Part shown: positions 1 through 11,594 of the stretch, piece by piece
Layout: each line of letters begins with the position of its first letter
Position numbering within the stretch: position 1 is the first letter of the stretch
DNA from: Ganaspis brasiliensis
Taxonomy: Eukaryota > Arthropoda > Insecta > Hymenoptera > Figitidae
Length of the DNA: 64,000 nucleotides
Reading direction: 5' to 3'
Assembly (NCBI GenBank): GCA_037103525.1
Contig: JAZKLR010000341.1
Span: 434,001 to 498,000 of the forward strand
Notes under the pieces: generated by a model
Told to the model about the DNA's origin: nothing
The model's input: the letters and a program-made list of their open reading frames with translations, nothing else
Databases searched by the model: none
Translations under genes and position numbers: made by a program

Positions 1-458
1 TTCAAATCTATATTGATTCATAAAATTAAATGTTGACCTTATTCTGAAGTCGATATTCCTTACTTAATTACATTTTTAAGACAATATTTACATTAAGGGT
101 AATAATGATTGGGGTACACAAGTTATAAGAAGAAGTTCCAAAGTTGAAATATGAAAAAAATTTATGTTTATGAAATACAAAACCACAGTTTAAAACAGCA
201 AATGTCAATGTATACTGACAATAATAACAAATGAATAGGCCTTGGGAAAAAAGAAATTTTTGAAAAAATGTCTTTTAGATAAACAAAAACTTGGACCTTT
301 CGGAATTGTAACTTTTGTCTCCATACCATCATAACTTTGACTAATACCACAAGAATTTTTTTTTTCTTATTGATAGAATTATAAAAAGATTAATTCATAT
401 TATTCTTATCTAAACTTTATTGATTTTCAAATTCAACCAAAAAAATTGTTTTACCTAG

Positions 459-3400
459 GACTTTAACAGTGATTGCATTTGATGGTCATGTTTATTCATT
501 AAAACTTTTGAAAACTTCCGTGTTTGTTTCCTTCTCACTGGCATGTGCAACGGAACTCCCTGCGGGATTGTTATTGACTTTGGTGCTTGATCGATGGGGG
601 CGAAGATTTTGCCTGTTTATCACAATGGCTCTAACGGTGCTGTTCAGTTATGCTGAATTGATCTTAGTTCAAGGTGAGTACACTATTAATATAAAATAAT
701 TTGAACAACAAATTTTAAAATAATATATTCTAATACAAATTTTTATCAGACAATGCAATACTGACAATGTCGATACTTTCACGATTTTGCCTGAATATGA
801 CAGCTAACATTGGTCTTCAATATGCTGCTGAATTGTTACCTACTCCCGTTAGAGCTCAAGGCATAGCTTTAATTCATATTTTTGGAATTTGTGCTCATTC
901 GATAGCTCCGTATGTTACTGACACTGTAAGTTGTCAAAAGTATTTAAATTTACTATTTTTCAGGACCTTAATATTAGAAAAAAAATTGAAAAAATCATTT
1001 GTAGCCTTGAGTCCGTGGTTGTAATAATTAAAACAAAATGTTCAAATTAAGGTATTGTTGTTGTTTAAATGCATTTTTGTTGCGAACAGAGAACAAAAAA
1101 TAATAATGTTTAAATTATTTCTGAAACACTACATAAAAATATTTTCAAAAAATATAAAATAGTCGAAAATAGGAATCAACGATGAACATAGAAATTACAA
1201 TAAAAGACTTATACACATCTGCAACAATGATGTGTTATAAAAATAACCCAACAAATATTAATATCATTGATTTCGCACAAAAACACAACAAGAAGGCATT
1301 GCTTTTTGTTTTCTGTTTAAAAAATTGTCTTTTACAAATATAACATTTTTAATATTACTTGAACTGAATGTAGACAAAATTTAATATATATTTACAATCA
1401 TCATTAACATCATTACTGATAAATTATCGAAGTCAGTCCTAAAATTTATTTAATTTCTATTCTTTGATATATAATACATTCCCAAAATTTTTTTTCTCTA
1501 TAGTAACTTGCGCTATTTAGAATTTGAACTTTATTTTGATCAAAATTAAAATGTGTGATGTAAATCAGTAAAGTTAGTACACAAAGCTCTGTGTTTTATT
1601 TCTTAGTTTGTGAACATTTATGTTGATAGATTTTTGCTTTGCGTGAATAGGTTTTAATAAGTCCGAGGTATATGGCAAAACCAATGATCTTGTTGTGTTT
1701 TTTTGTGCGAAATCAATGTTATTAATATTTATTGGATTATTTTTGTAACACACATCGTTGTTACAAATGCGTGTAAGTCTTTTATTGTCATTTTTATGTT
1801 CATCGTTGACTCCTATTTTTGACTATTTTATACTTTAAAAAAATATTTTTATGTAGTTTCCAAAGTAATTTAAACATTCTTTTAATTATTTTTTTCTCTG
1901 TAGTACTGATGAGCTGTGTTTGCAGCGAAAATGCATTTAAACAATAACAATACCTCAAATTGAACTTTCTGTATTAATTATTACAACCAAGGACTCAAGG
2001 CCAGAAGTGATTTTCACAATTTTTTATCTAAAAGTAGGGGAGACCGGGGCTAGTTGTAACAGGGGTAAGAAGTAACACTGAATTTTCACAGTATATTTGA
2101 CTTTATGACTTCAAGTATTCGACTATTTTTTATCTTTAGAACCATGAGAATAGATAAAAACTACCAGTAGGCTACCAGAAAGAATAATAAGAGATTTTTT
2201 GTAAATGTGTCAGTTTTGACAGGTAAACAAGGAAAAATGAAATTCGTAAACTTTGATTTTTTAATACATAATATTATTTTATTATCTCTATTTTGAGCAT
2301 AGATATTCTAAATATATCTGTCTTTACTACGCTATATTAAATTTTACTGAAAATAACAAAATAATATTAAAAAATACAATTAACCTAACCTTTGTGCTTT
2401 GGGGCAGGTTATAACAGTTTTTTGGGGTTAGTTGTAACATGTTTCGCGAGCATAATGTTTATATTTGTGTAACTACCAGGTAAGATTGCATGAAATAATA
2501 TTAATATTTTTAATTTATTTCAATTCCTAATTATGAATTTATAATAAAAAGAATGTAAGGAAGAAAAAATTGAATTCAATTTAATACTTTTTCTCACAGC
2601 TCCTTCTATGTGTGAAACATAACCTTAAATATAATAAAAAATAAAGAGTTCTAACTTTTAAAACTCGCTACGGAAAAGTGTGAACATCAACATCGGAAAA
2701 ATATTGCTTACAGCTACATTGCAACTTAATATAAAGATTTTAATTATTAATTTTTATAATTGGAACAGTTAAAAACATTTTAAAATTTTTTATTGTTTTC
2801 TTAACTAAGTTGAAATTGGTGATTTCGATGTTAAATAATAAAATAAACATAATTTCAAGATTTTCATTTACAAATTTGCCATAAACAGATACGAAAAAGT
2901 TAAAAAATTAAAATTTGATGAGAAATAAAAAATCATTGATTTGACAGTTTTGATTTTATGATTTATTATTATTAATTGGCAAGTTGAAAGACGGTAAAGT
3001 GTTTTAATACAGTAAGACGTTGTAAAAAACTTATTGTGGTACTTATTTTTCGAGAACAATAATACAATTGTATAATTTTATTATTGTTACAATGTGCCCC
3101 ATTGCTGTTACAACTAGCCCCAGCGCGGGGCAAGTTGTAACAGTCAATTTTTTTTTAAAAAACATTAATTGTAAGAAAAAGGTATACTTTTGAATATTTT
3201 TTTTGCTCTGATTTGCTGTATGAATAATTGCTTTATCGATAAAAGCAATAATAGTTTTAAAATATTTGATACATTTCACAATATATACAATTTTCTGAAA
3301 ATTGTTACAACTAGCCCCGGCCTCCCCTATTTTAATTTTTTGTCTTAAAAATCTTTCACAATGAGGCTGGTTACACCGTTAACCTTAGGATATGTATAGT

Positions 3401-4248
3401 ATGCTTATGTATAGTAACATAAACTAGCTTATCATAAGGAGCTTTTCGAAAGTTGCGTATCTTAAGGTAGGTGATGTAACCAGCTTCATAGTCGCTTGAG
3501 AGAAGAATATCATGTAACTTATTGTAGGAAATGGGGTAAAAATAGTGATATTTTAGAGAAGTAATAAATATATATTTTAGTGAAGGTGTTTGCTACCTAT
3601 TATTTTTATGTTGGTACAACTAGAATAAACAGACGTACGCTCTTAACTAACATGAAAACAAATTTAGCATGCATGACACCACTAGTCACAAAATGTACGT
3701 TTTTTACCACAATATTTTTTCTCTTAAGCAACGAAATAATGGCCATTATATCTACTTTAAAATCCTTTTTTTTAATTTAGAGATAAAAATTAATGGAAAA
3801 GTTGTATTTTCTTTTTAGTACTTATTAAAAGAAAGATTTAATTGTATTTATAATTTTACATTTTTGTATCTAGAATTTTTAAATTTTAATTTAACTTTAA
3901 CTATGAACATTTTTGTAACAACTTAGAAGTAACATTCAAAGGCTTGGCAAATGTTAAGTCACGGTAGAAATTAGAAAACCTTTGACTGAATAATTACAGA
4001 AATAAAAAAAAGAATCTTTTAATAATTAAATAATATTTTTTGTATTGTAAATACAGGCAGTGTTCTGGTCGGGCATGCCAATGATAATAATTGGTACAGT
4101 CTCTTTGATTACTGCTGTTTTGGCGCTCTTTCTACCAGAAACATTAGGACGCCACTTGCCTCAAACTTTAGAAGAAGGAGAAAACTTTGGAAAAGATCAA
4201 CAATTCTGGTCACTACCTTGCTATGAAAGTGACAATATCAAGTGTTAG
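459..4248 (+). CDS. SLC22/organic cation transporter-like, 3' exons (partial gene)
   Basis: Three exons join in frame: 459-673, 750-925 and 4057-4248 (TAG stop). Acceptors read ctag, tcag and acag; donors are gtgagt and gtaagt. The product is the C-terminal part of a major-facilitator transporter of the SLC22 (organic ion transporter) type, a plasma-membrane protein. The first exon has hydrophobic helices around the MFS motif LDRWGRR. The second carries PTPVRAQG, the SLC22 equivalent of PTxVRxxG. The last has one helix followed by LPETLG and an acidic cytoplasmic tail. The earlier exons lie left of the window. The final intron is about 3.1 kb and contains two repeat elements. Related exons occur at 50,306, 54,311 and 58,593, so this is probably a local transporter cluster. 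The substrate cannot be told from sequence. Confidence 0.85.
970..2034. repeat. Long imperfect palindrome in transporter intron
   Basis: The outer parts are inverted copies: CCTTGAGTCCGTGGTTG near 1005 reappears reverse-complemented as CAACCAAGGACTCAAGG near 1987, and the match continues inward past the shared tail of TTTCGCACAAAAACAC (about 1272). Arms are about 340 bp (roughly 975-1315 and 1683-2030) around an unrelated spacer of about 370 bp. The arms hold many mismatches, so it is old. No coding capacity and no certain target duplication were seen. It directly abuts the TA-flanked element at 2037. Confidence 0.75.
2037..3327. mobile_element. TA-flanked non-autonomous DNA transposon (Tc1/mariner-like by TSD)
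   Basis: The 1,291-bp element starts GGGGAGACCGGGGCTAG and ends with the reverse complement of GGGGAGGCCGGGGCTAG, followed on both sides by TA (2035-2036 and 3328-3329). The inverted repeats are about 25 bp. Versions of the terminal motif (GGGG, spacer, AGTTGTAACA) recur internally near 2400-2440 and 3090-3145, on both strands. No long ORF is present. The TA duplication fits the Tc1/mariner group, but the superfamily is an inference from TSD alone. Confidence 0.75.
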
Positions 4249-4689
4249 AAAGAAATAGAAACATTGCTTAGCACAATATTTTAATTATATATATACAAGA
4301 AAAAGTGAGAAGTAGAATAGTGTAAACTAAATAGAAATAAGACTTTAAAAAACTGAAACGATCGATAAAATAATAGTCTTTATGCAAGTACTATGTAGTG
4401 AATACGAGTTGTAAGTGATTTTTATTTACTAGAATATGATACGAATGAGAATTTGATTGATAGTAAGAAAACATGATAGAAGAAATTAATTATAGATTTT
4501 GTTGTTTTAAAATTCCTAAGTTAACTATTATCCTTAAAAAACTTAAAAGTACCTGCAAATGCAATAATTTTACTATTTTTATTATTGTTACAATATGAAA
4601 GAAATATGGTTTAAAATTTTTATTAATATTGTGATAAAAACCTTTATTTTTTTTAATCAAAATATTGGAATCATGTCATTTGTTTAATG

Positions 4690-4713
4690 AATAAAAAATG
4701 TTTTGTAAATAAA
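4690..4713 (+). terminator. Two AATAAA polyadenylation signals for the transporter gene
   Basis: AATAAA occurs at 4690-4695 and again at 4708-4713, about 450 bp after the stop codon at 4248. They are the likely 3' end signals of the transporter transcript. AT-richness makes chance occurrence possible. Confidence 0.4.
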
Positions 4714-4721
4714 ATAGTTGT

Positions 4722-5058
4722 TTTCACACTGACAAAAATTTAGCCGGAAAATTCAACTACCATTGAATAGCTGAGTGCAAACTAGTTAAAGTAATTACTT
4801 TTTTAGTTAATCAAACCGTGTTAATGCTGTTAATTTTATTCTTTTTAATGAAGTTAAACATTAGTAATTCAATTTAATACTTTCAGTAGTTAAATTTCAG
4901 AAACAACTTCAATATCTTCTACTGTCAACTACTTTGGTAGTTCTTTTAACTTCTTCTTTAAAGTCAATATAACTTTTTAAATTTGGTTGAGCACCTATTA
5001 AATCACTTCAAGTAGTTAAAAAGTATTCAAATGTACTAAGAATTTTTTTGAGTGTAAA
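4722..5058. repeat. Possible MITE with CACACTGACAAAAATT-like ends
   Basis: TTTCACACTGACAAAAATTT at the left and the reverse complement of TTTTACACTCAAAAAAATT at the right form weak inverted ends around 335 bp rich in AGTTAAA and TTTAACT. There is no clear target duplication and no coding capacity. This is a weak call. Confidence 0.3.
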
Positions 5059-5138
5059 ATTTATGAAACTATTAACTTTACTTTTTAAACTTTTCTAAAC
5101 ATTCGAATTTATAAATAACAATAAACAAATCAAATATT

Positions 5139-5302
5139 TTTGTATATAATTTATAAAGTTAGAAAACAATAAAAAGTAACTTAATTACTATTTCCCTAAT
5201 TAACTCAAGAAAATATCCTTTTTGTATATAATTTATAAAGTTAGAAAACAATAAAAAGTAACTTAATTACTATTTCCCTAATTAACTCAAGAAAATATCC
5301 TT
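5139..5302. repeat. 82-bp tandem duplication, two copies
   Basis: A unit beginning TTGTATATAATTTATAAAG is repeated with essentially no differences (second copy from about 5221). Near identity indicates a recent duplication or an assembly artefact. The rest of 4249-5560 is AT-rich and without recognisable genes. Confidence 0.85.
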
Positions 5303-5559
5303 TTTTTATTTCACAATAAATTAATAAATGAATATATTAAATATTATATTTTGTTTTCATAGAGCCTCAAAAGTTTTGAATTCAAATGCTATCTTGTATT
5401 GGTTTACGAACAAGGTAAAAGTGTAATATGTATTAATATTAGAATTATTATAGTGCTATTAGTATTAATAAACCTCTTGAATGCGCAATTTTTAAATTTA
5501 CCCTTATTTTAAGTACTTTAAAAACATGAAGGGGTAATGGGCAAACTTACCAGGCAGAT

Positions 5560-6780
5560 AAGACAACTGATAAGATCGAGACAACTGATACATCATCGCT
5601 TGACAATGCTGATGTCTTTAGTTCTATTCCAGAGTCTCTTAACTGTATTTATTAAAAATTTCACAATCCTGAGTATCGCGACGATTTGGAGAGAGAGTTA
5701 GAAACTTTGCAAAAAGAGTATGAAGCAGAAATAACAAATCAAGAGGCGAATTCAACAAAACTTAAGATACTTTAGCTATTTAAAAGAAATATATAAATTG
5801 TAGTGAAAAGTAAAAAAAGCATACTGGAAAAGAGGATTTCATTGATTCAATAAACAGAGAGGCAAATTATGCTGAGACAAAGTTATCATTCGTCTCTTTA
5901 GAAAAGAAGGAAGCTATGTTTAAGTTAAAAGTAATATTCACTTCAGGACAAGTTAGGATTAAGAAATTCCTAAATCCAATTAAAAGGGTTAACTAGGTTC
6001 ACAAAAACCTTGTTAGGGCTGTATCTCTTCGAGCTCTGAGTGACAAGAGTTACGAATAAATGAAGATAGTTGTTGCCATACCCTTGCCAAGATTGTCGTC
6101 ATTGAGGCGTTTGATCTAACAATTTTGATGATCGCCGGGAAGAGACAAAGCTTTTGGAGTTGGTACACAAAACAGACTAGTCTTCTTAATAAAATGTTAA
6201 ATAATATTTCAATATTGAGAGTCGGAAGTAGTTCTTTATGACTCGTTTAAAGAAAAATTTCAACTTGAGTACATTCTGACTAATTATTTAAATCAGGATG
6301 TGTACTTAAGAAATTCTTTTCTTTTATTCAAGCTGTGGGAAAAGAACACCAACGTCCAACATGTTTGGAAGTAAAGTATTGATGGCGGTGGTACATTTTG
6401 AGCAAACATGCAATAATCGCATTGTCGGAAAGTTGCAACACAGAAAAAATTTAAATTTTAGGAGCATGTTAAATGTTAAATGAAAGCCTATTAAATGCTA
6501 GTGATTGGTCCGACACAGGAGAAGGCATAAAAATAAGGAAAAATATCTTTTTAGTTGATGCTTGTAATACATGAGATGTTGGTGAGAATGATCCAAAAGA
6601 AGAAATCGGTAACACCTTCAGTGAAGATAATGACATTATCACTATAAAAGAAATATGTGAAACTCTTTTTGATGACGTTAATAATGATGGCGATAGTGGT
6701 AATGAACATGATATATTTCTTTGACTCTTCCAAATAACTTTATTATGCCGAAATGTGAAAAAAAATGAAAAAGAGGAAAG
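5560..6780 (+). pseudogene. Eroded P-element/THAP9-like transposase relic
   Basis: Short stretches in shifting frames match segments of the better-preserved transposase at 33,600-36,242. Around 5640-5800 there is a possible charged coiled-coil-like segment. Around 6025-6110 the words LRALSDKSYE and IPLPRLSSL correspond to the helix-turn-helix region. Around 6250-6430 EYILTN and LNQD correspond to EYILTN and LNQDVLENF of the other copy, followed by an acidic C-terminal segment to about 6720. Many stops and frameshifts interrupt it, and the central catalytic region is missing between about 6230 and 6250. It is non-functional. Confidence 0.6.
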
Positions 6781-7383
6781 CACATAAGGTGTGCCTTACT
6801 ATAGGAAAAAAATGAACGTGCAAGAACCTGAGATCCGATACCATAATGGACTCCGCTACACTTTCAACAGTAGGGGTCCAAATGGCACAGTTTACCTGGT
6901 CCGCTACTTTCACCATCATTACCATTGTCTCGGTTGAGCATACTTTACCAATGAGGGACATGATTTTTTACCAAACAACACAATCATCGTTCTATGGAAC
7001 TTAATTTTGGACCTAAATTATGTGAAGCTTCTAAGAATATTAAATAATACACCTAGGCGTCCGTCAACTAAAATTCCTAAAGAAAATTGAAATTGTGCTT
7101 CTGACAAATTAATTGAAGAGATAAATAATAATTTTTTAAATACTTCATTTGAATTATCTTATTTAGCTGAAAGAATGTTTCAACTTACGGAAATAGAGGA
7201 TGCAAATAAATATATTCGATGCGTTAAGTATCAAAAAGTGACATTGTTACATGTGCTAAAATGTTTAGAAAAGAATTGTTAAATACTGAAATGATTCTAG
7301 ATGGTCACTTCAGCGACGAAGCATTAATTGAAAAATTACTAATGGAAGAAGAATTTCAAAAAGTTGGAAAAATTGTATGTGAG
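6780..7383 (+). other. Unassigned sequence forming the Polinton insertion target
   Basis: Plus-strand open stretches occur at about 7084-7250 and 7261-7383, with words such as LSYLAERMFQ and EALIEKLLMEEEF. The second stretch is cut by the Polinton at 7384, and the sequence resumes at 22,315. The family is not recognised. It may belong to the degraded transposon material to its left. Confidence 0.35.
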
Positions 7384-7389
7384 CCTTGT

Positions 7390-7596
7390 AGTAGTGTAAC
7401 AAGGCAGGTTCCAGCCCACAGTTCCAATGTTCGCCACCAGGTGGCGCTGTTACCCTCAATCGGTATTACCGTGCGTCGGTAAGGTAGATTTACCATCGAT
7501 CGGTAATGCAGATCTCTGTCGGTAATGGTTACTGCTAGATGGCGCTAGTTTTATAATTACCCTCGGTTGGTAATGCAGATTTCTGTCGGTAAGTTA
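7390..7596 (+). repeat. Polinton left terminal inverted repeat
   Basis: This 207-bp repeat begins AGTAGTGTAACAAGGCAGG and matches the right end in reverse complement with only a few differences (for example CAGG here against CGGG). It contains short motifs GGTAATGCAGAT and CTGTCGGTAA in direct repetition. A diverged extra copy of the last subunit (TAGATGGCGCT, TTATAATT) extends to about 7625 beyond the shared part. Confidence 0.95.
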
Positions 7597-7655
7597 CCTC
7601 TAGATGGCGCTGGATTTATAATTTGCATAAACAATATATTGTTGTTAACTTTAGT

Positions 7656-7975
7656 ACTACCACCCACCACCCAACCAACCACCTAACCCAACATACCCCC
7701 CCAAAACCACCCAACCACCCATAGACCGAAAATAATGTATTGGGACTTGAATTTTTTAAAATACCACCCAACACCCACTTTACATATATGATCTCAAATT
7801 TCAAAAATCATAATAAAAACCGCGAGGGATGGCTGAAACGCGAGATACCGCGCAGTATTAGCTGGGTGGATTGGGGGTGGGCCGCGCTGGGCCTCACTCA
7901 ACGCATGGTGTGCAACGAGATGTGTGTGGTGCTGGGTCTGACTCAACGCATGGTGCGCAACGAGATGCGTGTGGC
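7656..7975. repeat. C-rich tract and 45-bp duplication upstream of first Polinton gene
   Basis: 7656-7720 is a strand-asymmetric CCACCCAACCAACC-type tract. At about 7890-7975 a unit containing CTCAACGCATGGTG and GCAACGAGATG is present twice with few changes. The region is much richer in G and C than the rest of the window and lies just upstream of a TATA box, so it may be a promoter-proximal array. That role is inference. Confidence 0.6.
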
Positions 7976-8144
7976 GTCTATGCGATCAACATTTGAGTGG
8001 CGCGAAAGAAGTCTAGCCTAAAAGAGAAAGGTGCGCTGCATCTGTGCGCGTTCGATCTCCTGAGTTTGTTTAAATGTGTAAATCTGTGTAAGGGTACGTT
8101 CGAGCGCGCATTTTTTTGAGAATGTATGTATCGGTGTAAATGAC

Positions 8145-8153
8145 TATATAAAG
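8145..8153 (+). promoter_or_regulatory. TATA box of first Polinton gene
   Basis: TATATAAAG lies 77 bp before the ATG at 8222, with a plausible transcription start near 8175 in CATAACATCTTC. It is one of the cleanest core promoters in the window. Confidence 0.7.
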
Positions 8154-8221
8154 GGCTCAAGGGATGCAAGGTGCATAACATCTTCAAGCTACTCAACAAG
8201 AAGGATCTCCAGTCAACTAGA

Positions 8222-8997
8222 ATGGACCAGAACCAGCAGCAGCCGAAGCCTTGGTGGGAATTGGTGGAGCCTCAGTACGTGGTGAAGGCTCTGATGAAGG
8301 GTCAGGACGTTGCAGAGGCCGAGAACGTGGCGGACGTTGAAAACGTGGCGGTGGCTCAGGAAGCGGGTGAACTGCTTGCTGTCAAAGAGGAGGTTGACAG
8401 CGATGCAGAAACTCTGTTCTATGAGCCCATAGAAGAGAGGGAGGGGGAGCTTGAAGCTGGCAGCCAGGAGGAGGGGAGCTTGAAGGTGACAGTGAGGAGG
8501 ACAACTTGATTGTTGATGAGGAGCCAAGACTCGTGGAAATGGAGCCTGGCTTCTACGTGGAGAATGCCCCGTTGTCGCCAACCTCGAGTAGGGATGACTC
8601 GGGGTATGCTAGTGGTGGTGGTGGGAAGTCAACGGCGGAGCCTGCTGAGCCTGCGGAGCCTGATGCGGAAAGGGACCCCAATGTTATCACTTTTTTCAAC
8701 GCTCCAGTAACCTACTGGGAAATTGAGAAGCTCTTTGGTCTCCCTTTGGAAGATTTTATGGACATGAATCCACAAGAGGTAAAGTATTATATTATTATTA
8801 TTTAAATACATTATACATATTATTATTATATTAATATTTTTAAAATTTTTTTTCAGTTGGGACATCTGTTCATGGCGCGTTTAGAGAGAAGCAACGCACA
8901 GCGTACTGTGGGGACGCAAACGGATGCTGTAGAAATATGTAGAAGATGCAAACGCCGCCAGCAGAGACATCGCCATCGAGAAGAAAATGAAAATTAG
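8222..8997 (+). pseudogene. Polinton left gene A: acidic, intron-bearing protein of unknown function
   Basis: Translation starts at ATG 8222. Exon 1 runs to 8778 (donor gtaaag) and exon 2 is 8857-8997 (acceptor ttttcag, TAG stop). Exon 1 opens in one frame to about 8475, then continues in another frame (open to 8778), so a single base appears to be missing in the GGAGGAGGGGAG run. The product would be about 230 residues. It has a strongly acidic N-terminal half with a VKEEVD patch, a Ser/Gly segment (DDSGYASGGGG), alternating Ala-Glu-Pro repeats, and a C-terminal Arg/His-rich basic tail with CRRC. An acidic-then-basic layout would suit a nuclear regulator, but no known domain is recognised. 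GC-rich coding sequence sets it apart from all other genes here. The lesion could be a sequencing error. AATAAA-type signals follow at about 9008. Confidence 0.6.
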
Positions 8998-10008
8998 TTT
9001 TTATAAAAATAAATAAATAAATTAAATAAACCTACCTGAACATGCAAACTTACACACACACACACACATACATACACATACACACATTGTATAACCTTTT
9101 TGTATATATATATATATATATAATTATATAATTTAATAAAAAAGTATTAAACGTAATGACTGTACATTTTATTTAGTTTCTTTACCCATTAGATTTAAAT
9201 AGCGTTAATAATAATGTTGCGTAAATAAATAATTAAAATTCATTATTCATCTACTTCGTTTGAGCTGCATACTTGAAGATGGTCTCTGTGTTGGGTTGTT
9301 TGTTCTGTACAGTTTCTCACCTTCGTTCTCCTCCTTCGCTAGTATTACCTTGTAAGTATTAACTTATGTCGGTAATACAGATTTCAGTAGTGTATCAGTT
9401 CATGGTAACGTTTCAGTAGGTAAGATATTGATCACTGAATGATGGATCATTGGAAATTTTGCTTCAAAGTTCCGCTTTTCTCCAACTATGGCGCTGAAGT
9501 CAATATTCAGGAGAAAATCTTGTCGTCTGCTTTCCTTGTGTATGTTAATTATTATTATTATTATTATTAGTATATATACATTTATTTAAATAAGTTAGTA
9601 ACGTGAAAGTTATTCATTAAAAATTTATGCTTTATTTATGAAATTAAATTTTCTATTAAAAAAAAAAAGGTATTTAAAAATAACATTTTTCATGCTGAAG
9701 GAAACAACCAATCAGCATTCACATAGAGTCACATATGTTGGATATACTGTCATATATGCTCTAATTCAGTTATATTCAAATTCAAATTCAAATTAAATAA
9801 AATTGTATATTTCAAAATTTAAATATGAAGAGTGTTATTTTAATAAAACAAAATCATTTACCGAAAAAGCAAAATGAAAAGAGGGCGCTAGGGGCCAGCA
9901 TTTTTTCGAGGATGAGTTATCTATGTGCACAATAGTGCTATAACGTTTATGTAGCATCAGTATACAGTTTAAAGTTTCTTAAAAACTTAGTGTAAAGTGT
10001 TTTAAATT
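8998..10008. other. Gene-free spacer inside Polinton with microsatellites
   Basis: It contains polyadenylation-like AATAAA words, a CA repeat (9048-9085), a TA repeat (about 9105-9123) and a TTA repeat (about 9545-9570). Near 9370-9420 the words GTCGGTAATACAGATTTC resemble subunits of the terminal repeats. No trace of DNA polymerase B was found in any frame. Confidence 0.6.
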
Positions 10009-11540
10009 ATGTCTTCAAACGGACAAAATCATGATTTGAGTGCTATGTGTAGTGATTCTTTGAGCAAAACTATTTATCTGAACTTGCCGAGTTCAGTAAT
10101 TAAAATAGTTATAACTCGCGAAGAAAAAATCCGAGAAGAAACTGCGCCGCAGCCGCCAAGACAGAGGGAATATCTGGAGCTTTAGTTACACAAACAACAA
10201 ATACAGCACCAATAACATCAACACGAAAGTTTGACACTAGATTGACAACATTATACACTACAAAATTAATAACAAACCCAACAGCCTCATCCTTGACACA
10301 AAGCTCTGTGACCAAGGTTACAAAACCAAGTAGAAAGAAAGAATTAAAGAAAGCGTCAGGAAAACCAAAATCATTATCATCAGCCGCATCATTATTAGAA
10401 AGCTCCCTGAAACATACAAAATTAACTAAGATACCAACATCAAAGAAAACTTCAGGAGAACCACCAGTATTACAAAGTCCACCAACGAGAACTTCTGAAA
10501 AAAGAAAGGTAGGTATTTAATAATTTATAATATATAACTATTTTTATTTGGAATTATTTTCAATATGTATGCTCAATATTTTTCCAGAGAGAAGCAGAAA
10601 GTACTTCTCAAGCAGGGTCAGGAGGTCGTTTGACACCTAGAGAAGTATGTCGACGGCCCTCGAAGTTACGGGCAGAGTCAGGAGGTTGTGCGACACCTGG
10701 AGAAGTGTGTCGACCCTTCTGTATCTCGAGGAGTTGCAAAAGGTTCCGCATCCCGAGGCATCCCATACGACCATCAAAATCGCCATCATTCCTCACGGAG
10801 AGAAAATAAAGAGGTACTAATTTATATTATTTTGAAAAAGCATGCAAATATATATATATATATATATATATAGGTCCTAATGAAAAATTGTAATTTATAG
10901 AGGGAATGGCGAAGGCCGCACCATAGAGTAGAAAATGGGGAGAAAAAATATGCTGTTAGAACTGTATCAACTGCAGTAACAACAGCAGCATCGACAGCTG
11001 TGAGAACTGCAGTAACAACAGCAGCATCGACAACGGCAACGAGAACTGCAGTAACAATGGCAGCATCGACAACGGCAACGAGAACTGCAGTAACAATGGC
11101 AGCATCGACAGCTGCGAGAACTGCAGTAACAATGGCAGCATCGACAACGGCAACGAGAACGGCGATATTAGAAGAGGGAGAGGTAAAATTTTTTAAATTT
11201 CTTACATTATTCAATCATAATTCACTTAATATCACAATTTGATCAAAAGAGTACAATCCAAAAGATAATTTTTTCCAACATTTTTTTTTCAACATTTTTG
11301 CTATTTTTTTGCTTGTCAATTAGTTTTGCAACATCTTCTTTCTGTCTTACCTAATCACATATACATTTTCTGCTACAGGTTAGAGATGATGATGATGAGT
11401 TACCTTACCGGCTTCCACCACCATCTCCATTTGTTTCTCCGATTAAATCTCCCCCCTGTAATGAAAGCTGCATACCACTCAAAAAAAGAAGAAAACTTAT
11501 TAGTGGTGATGATATTCTAAGCAGTATTATTTTTAACTAA
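10009..11540 (+). pseudogene. Polinton left gene B: four-exon, Ser/Thr-rich protein of unknown function
   Basis: Proposed exons are 10,009-10,508, 10,588 to about 10,817, 10,901-11,182 and 11,379-11,540 (TAA). Donors are gtaggt, gtacta and gtaaaa; acceptors are ccag, atag and acag. Exon 1 has a frameshift between about 10,110 and 10,170. Exon 2 has a stop just before its donor, so the gene looks broken. Exon 1 is Ser/Thr/Lys-rich. Exon 2 has two repeats with TPxEVCR. Exon 3 encodes 13-residue Ala/Thr repeats. Exon 4 has an acidic DDDDEL patch, a Pro-rich stretch and a putative nuclear signal KKRRK before ISGDDILSSI. Low complexity and a C-terminal nuclear signal suggest a DNA-binding or regulatory protein, but no family is recognised. 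Confidence 0.5.
10975..11165 (+). repeat. 39-bp coding minisatellite in gene B exon 3
   Basis: A unit starting AGAACTGCAGTAACAATGG is repeated about four to five times, with a 30-bp shortened variant. It encodes repeats of the form RTAVTMAASTTAT. All units keep the reading frame. Confidence 0.85.
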
Positions 11541-11594
11541 AAAATTATATTTTACTGTCTTTTTTCTTTTTTATTTAACATTAATTTTTTATAT

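Noticed and set aside
8213..8581. Minus-strand 122-codon frame opposite gene A
   Set aside because: It is the complement of a GC-rich acidic coding region with its own promoter and intron; His/Leu/Pro-rich composition is typical of a shadow frame.
8506..8805. LxCxE-type retinoblastoma-binding motif in gene A, as in some adintovirus oncogene candidates
   Set aside because: No LxCxE was found in either exon; only one CxxC pair exists, so an E1A-like call is not supported.
10822..11214. Minus-strand 130-codon frame with Ala/Val repeats
   Set aside because: Arises from the 39-bp minisatellite of gene B exon 3 read on the opposite strand.
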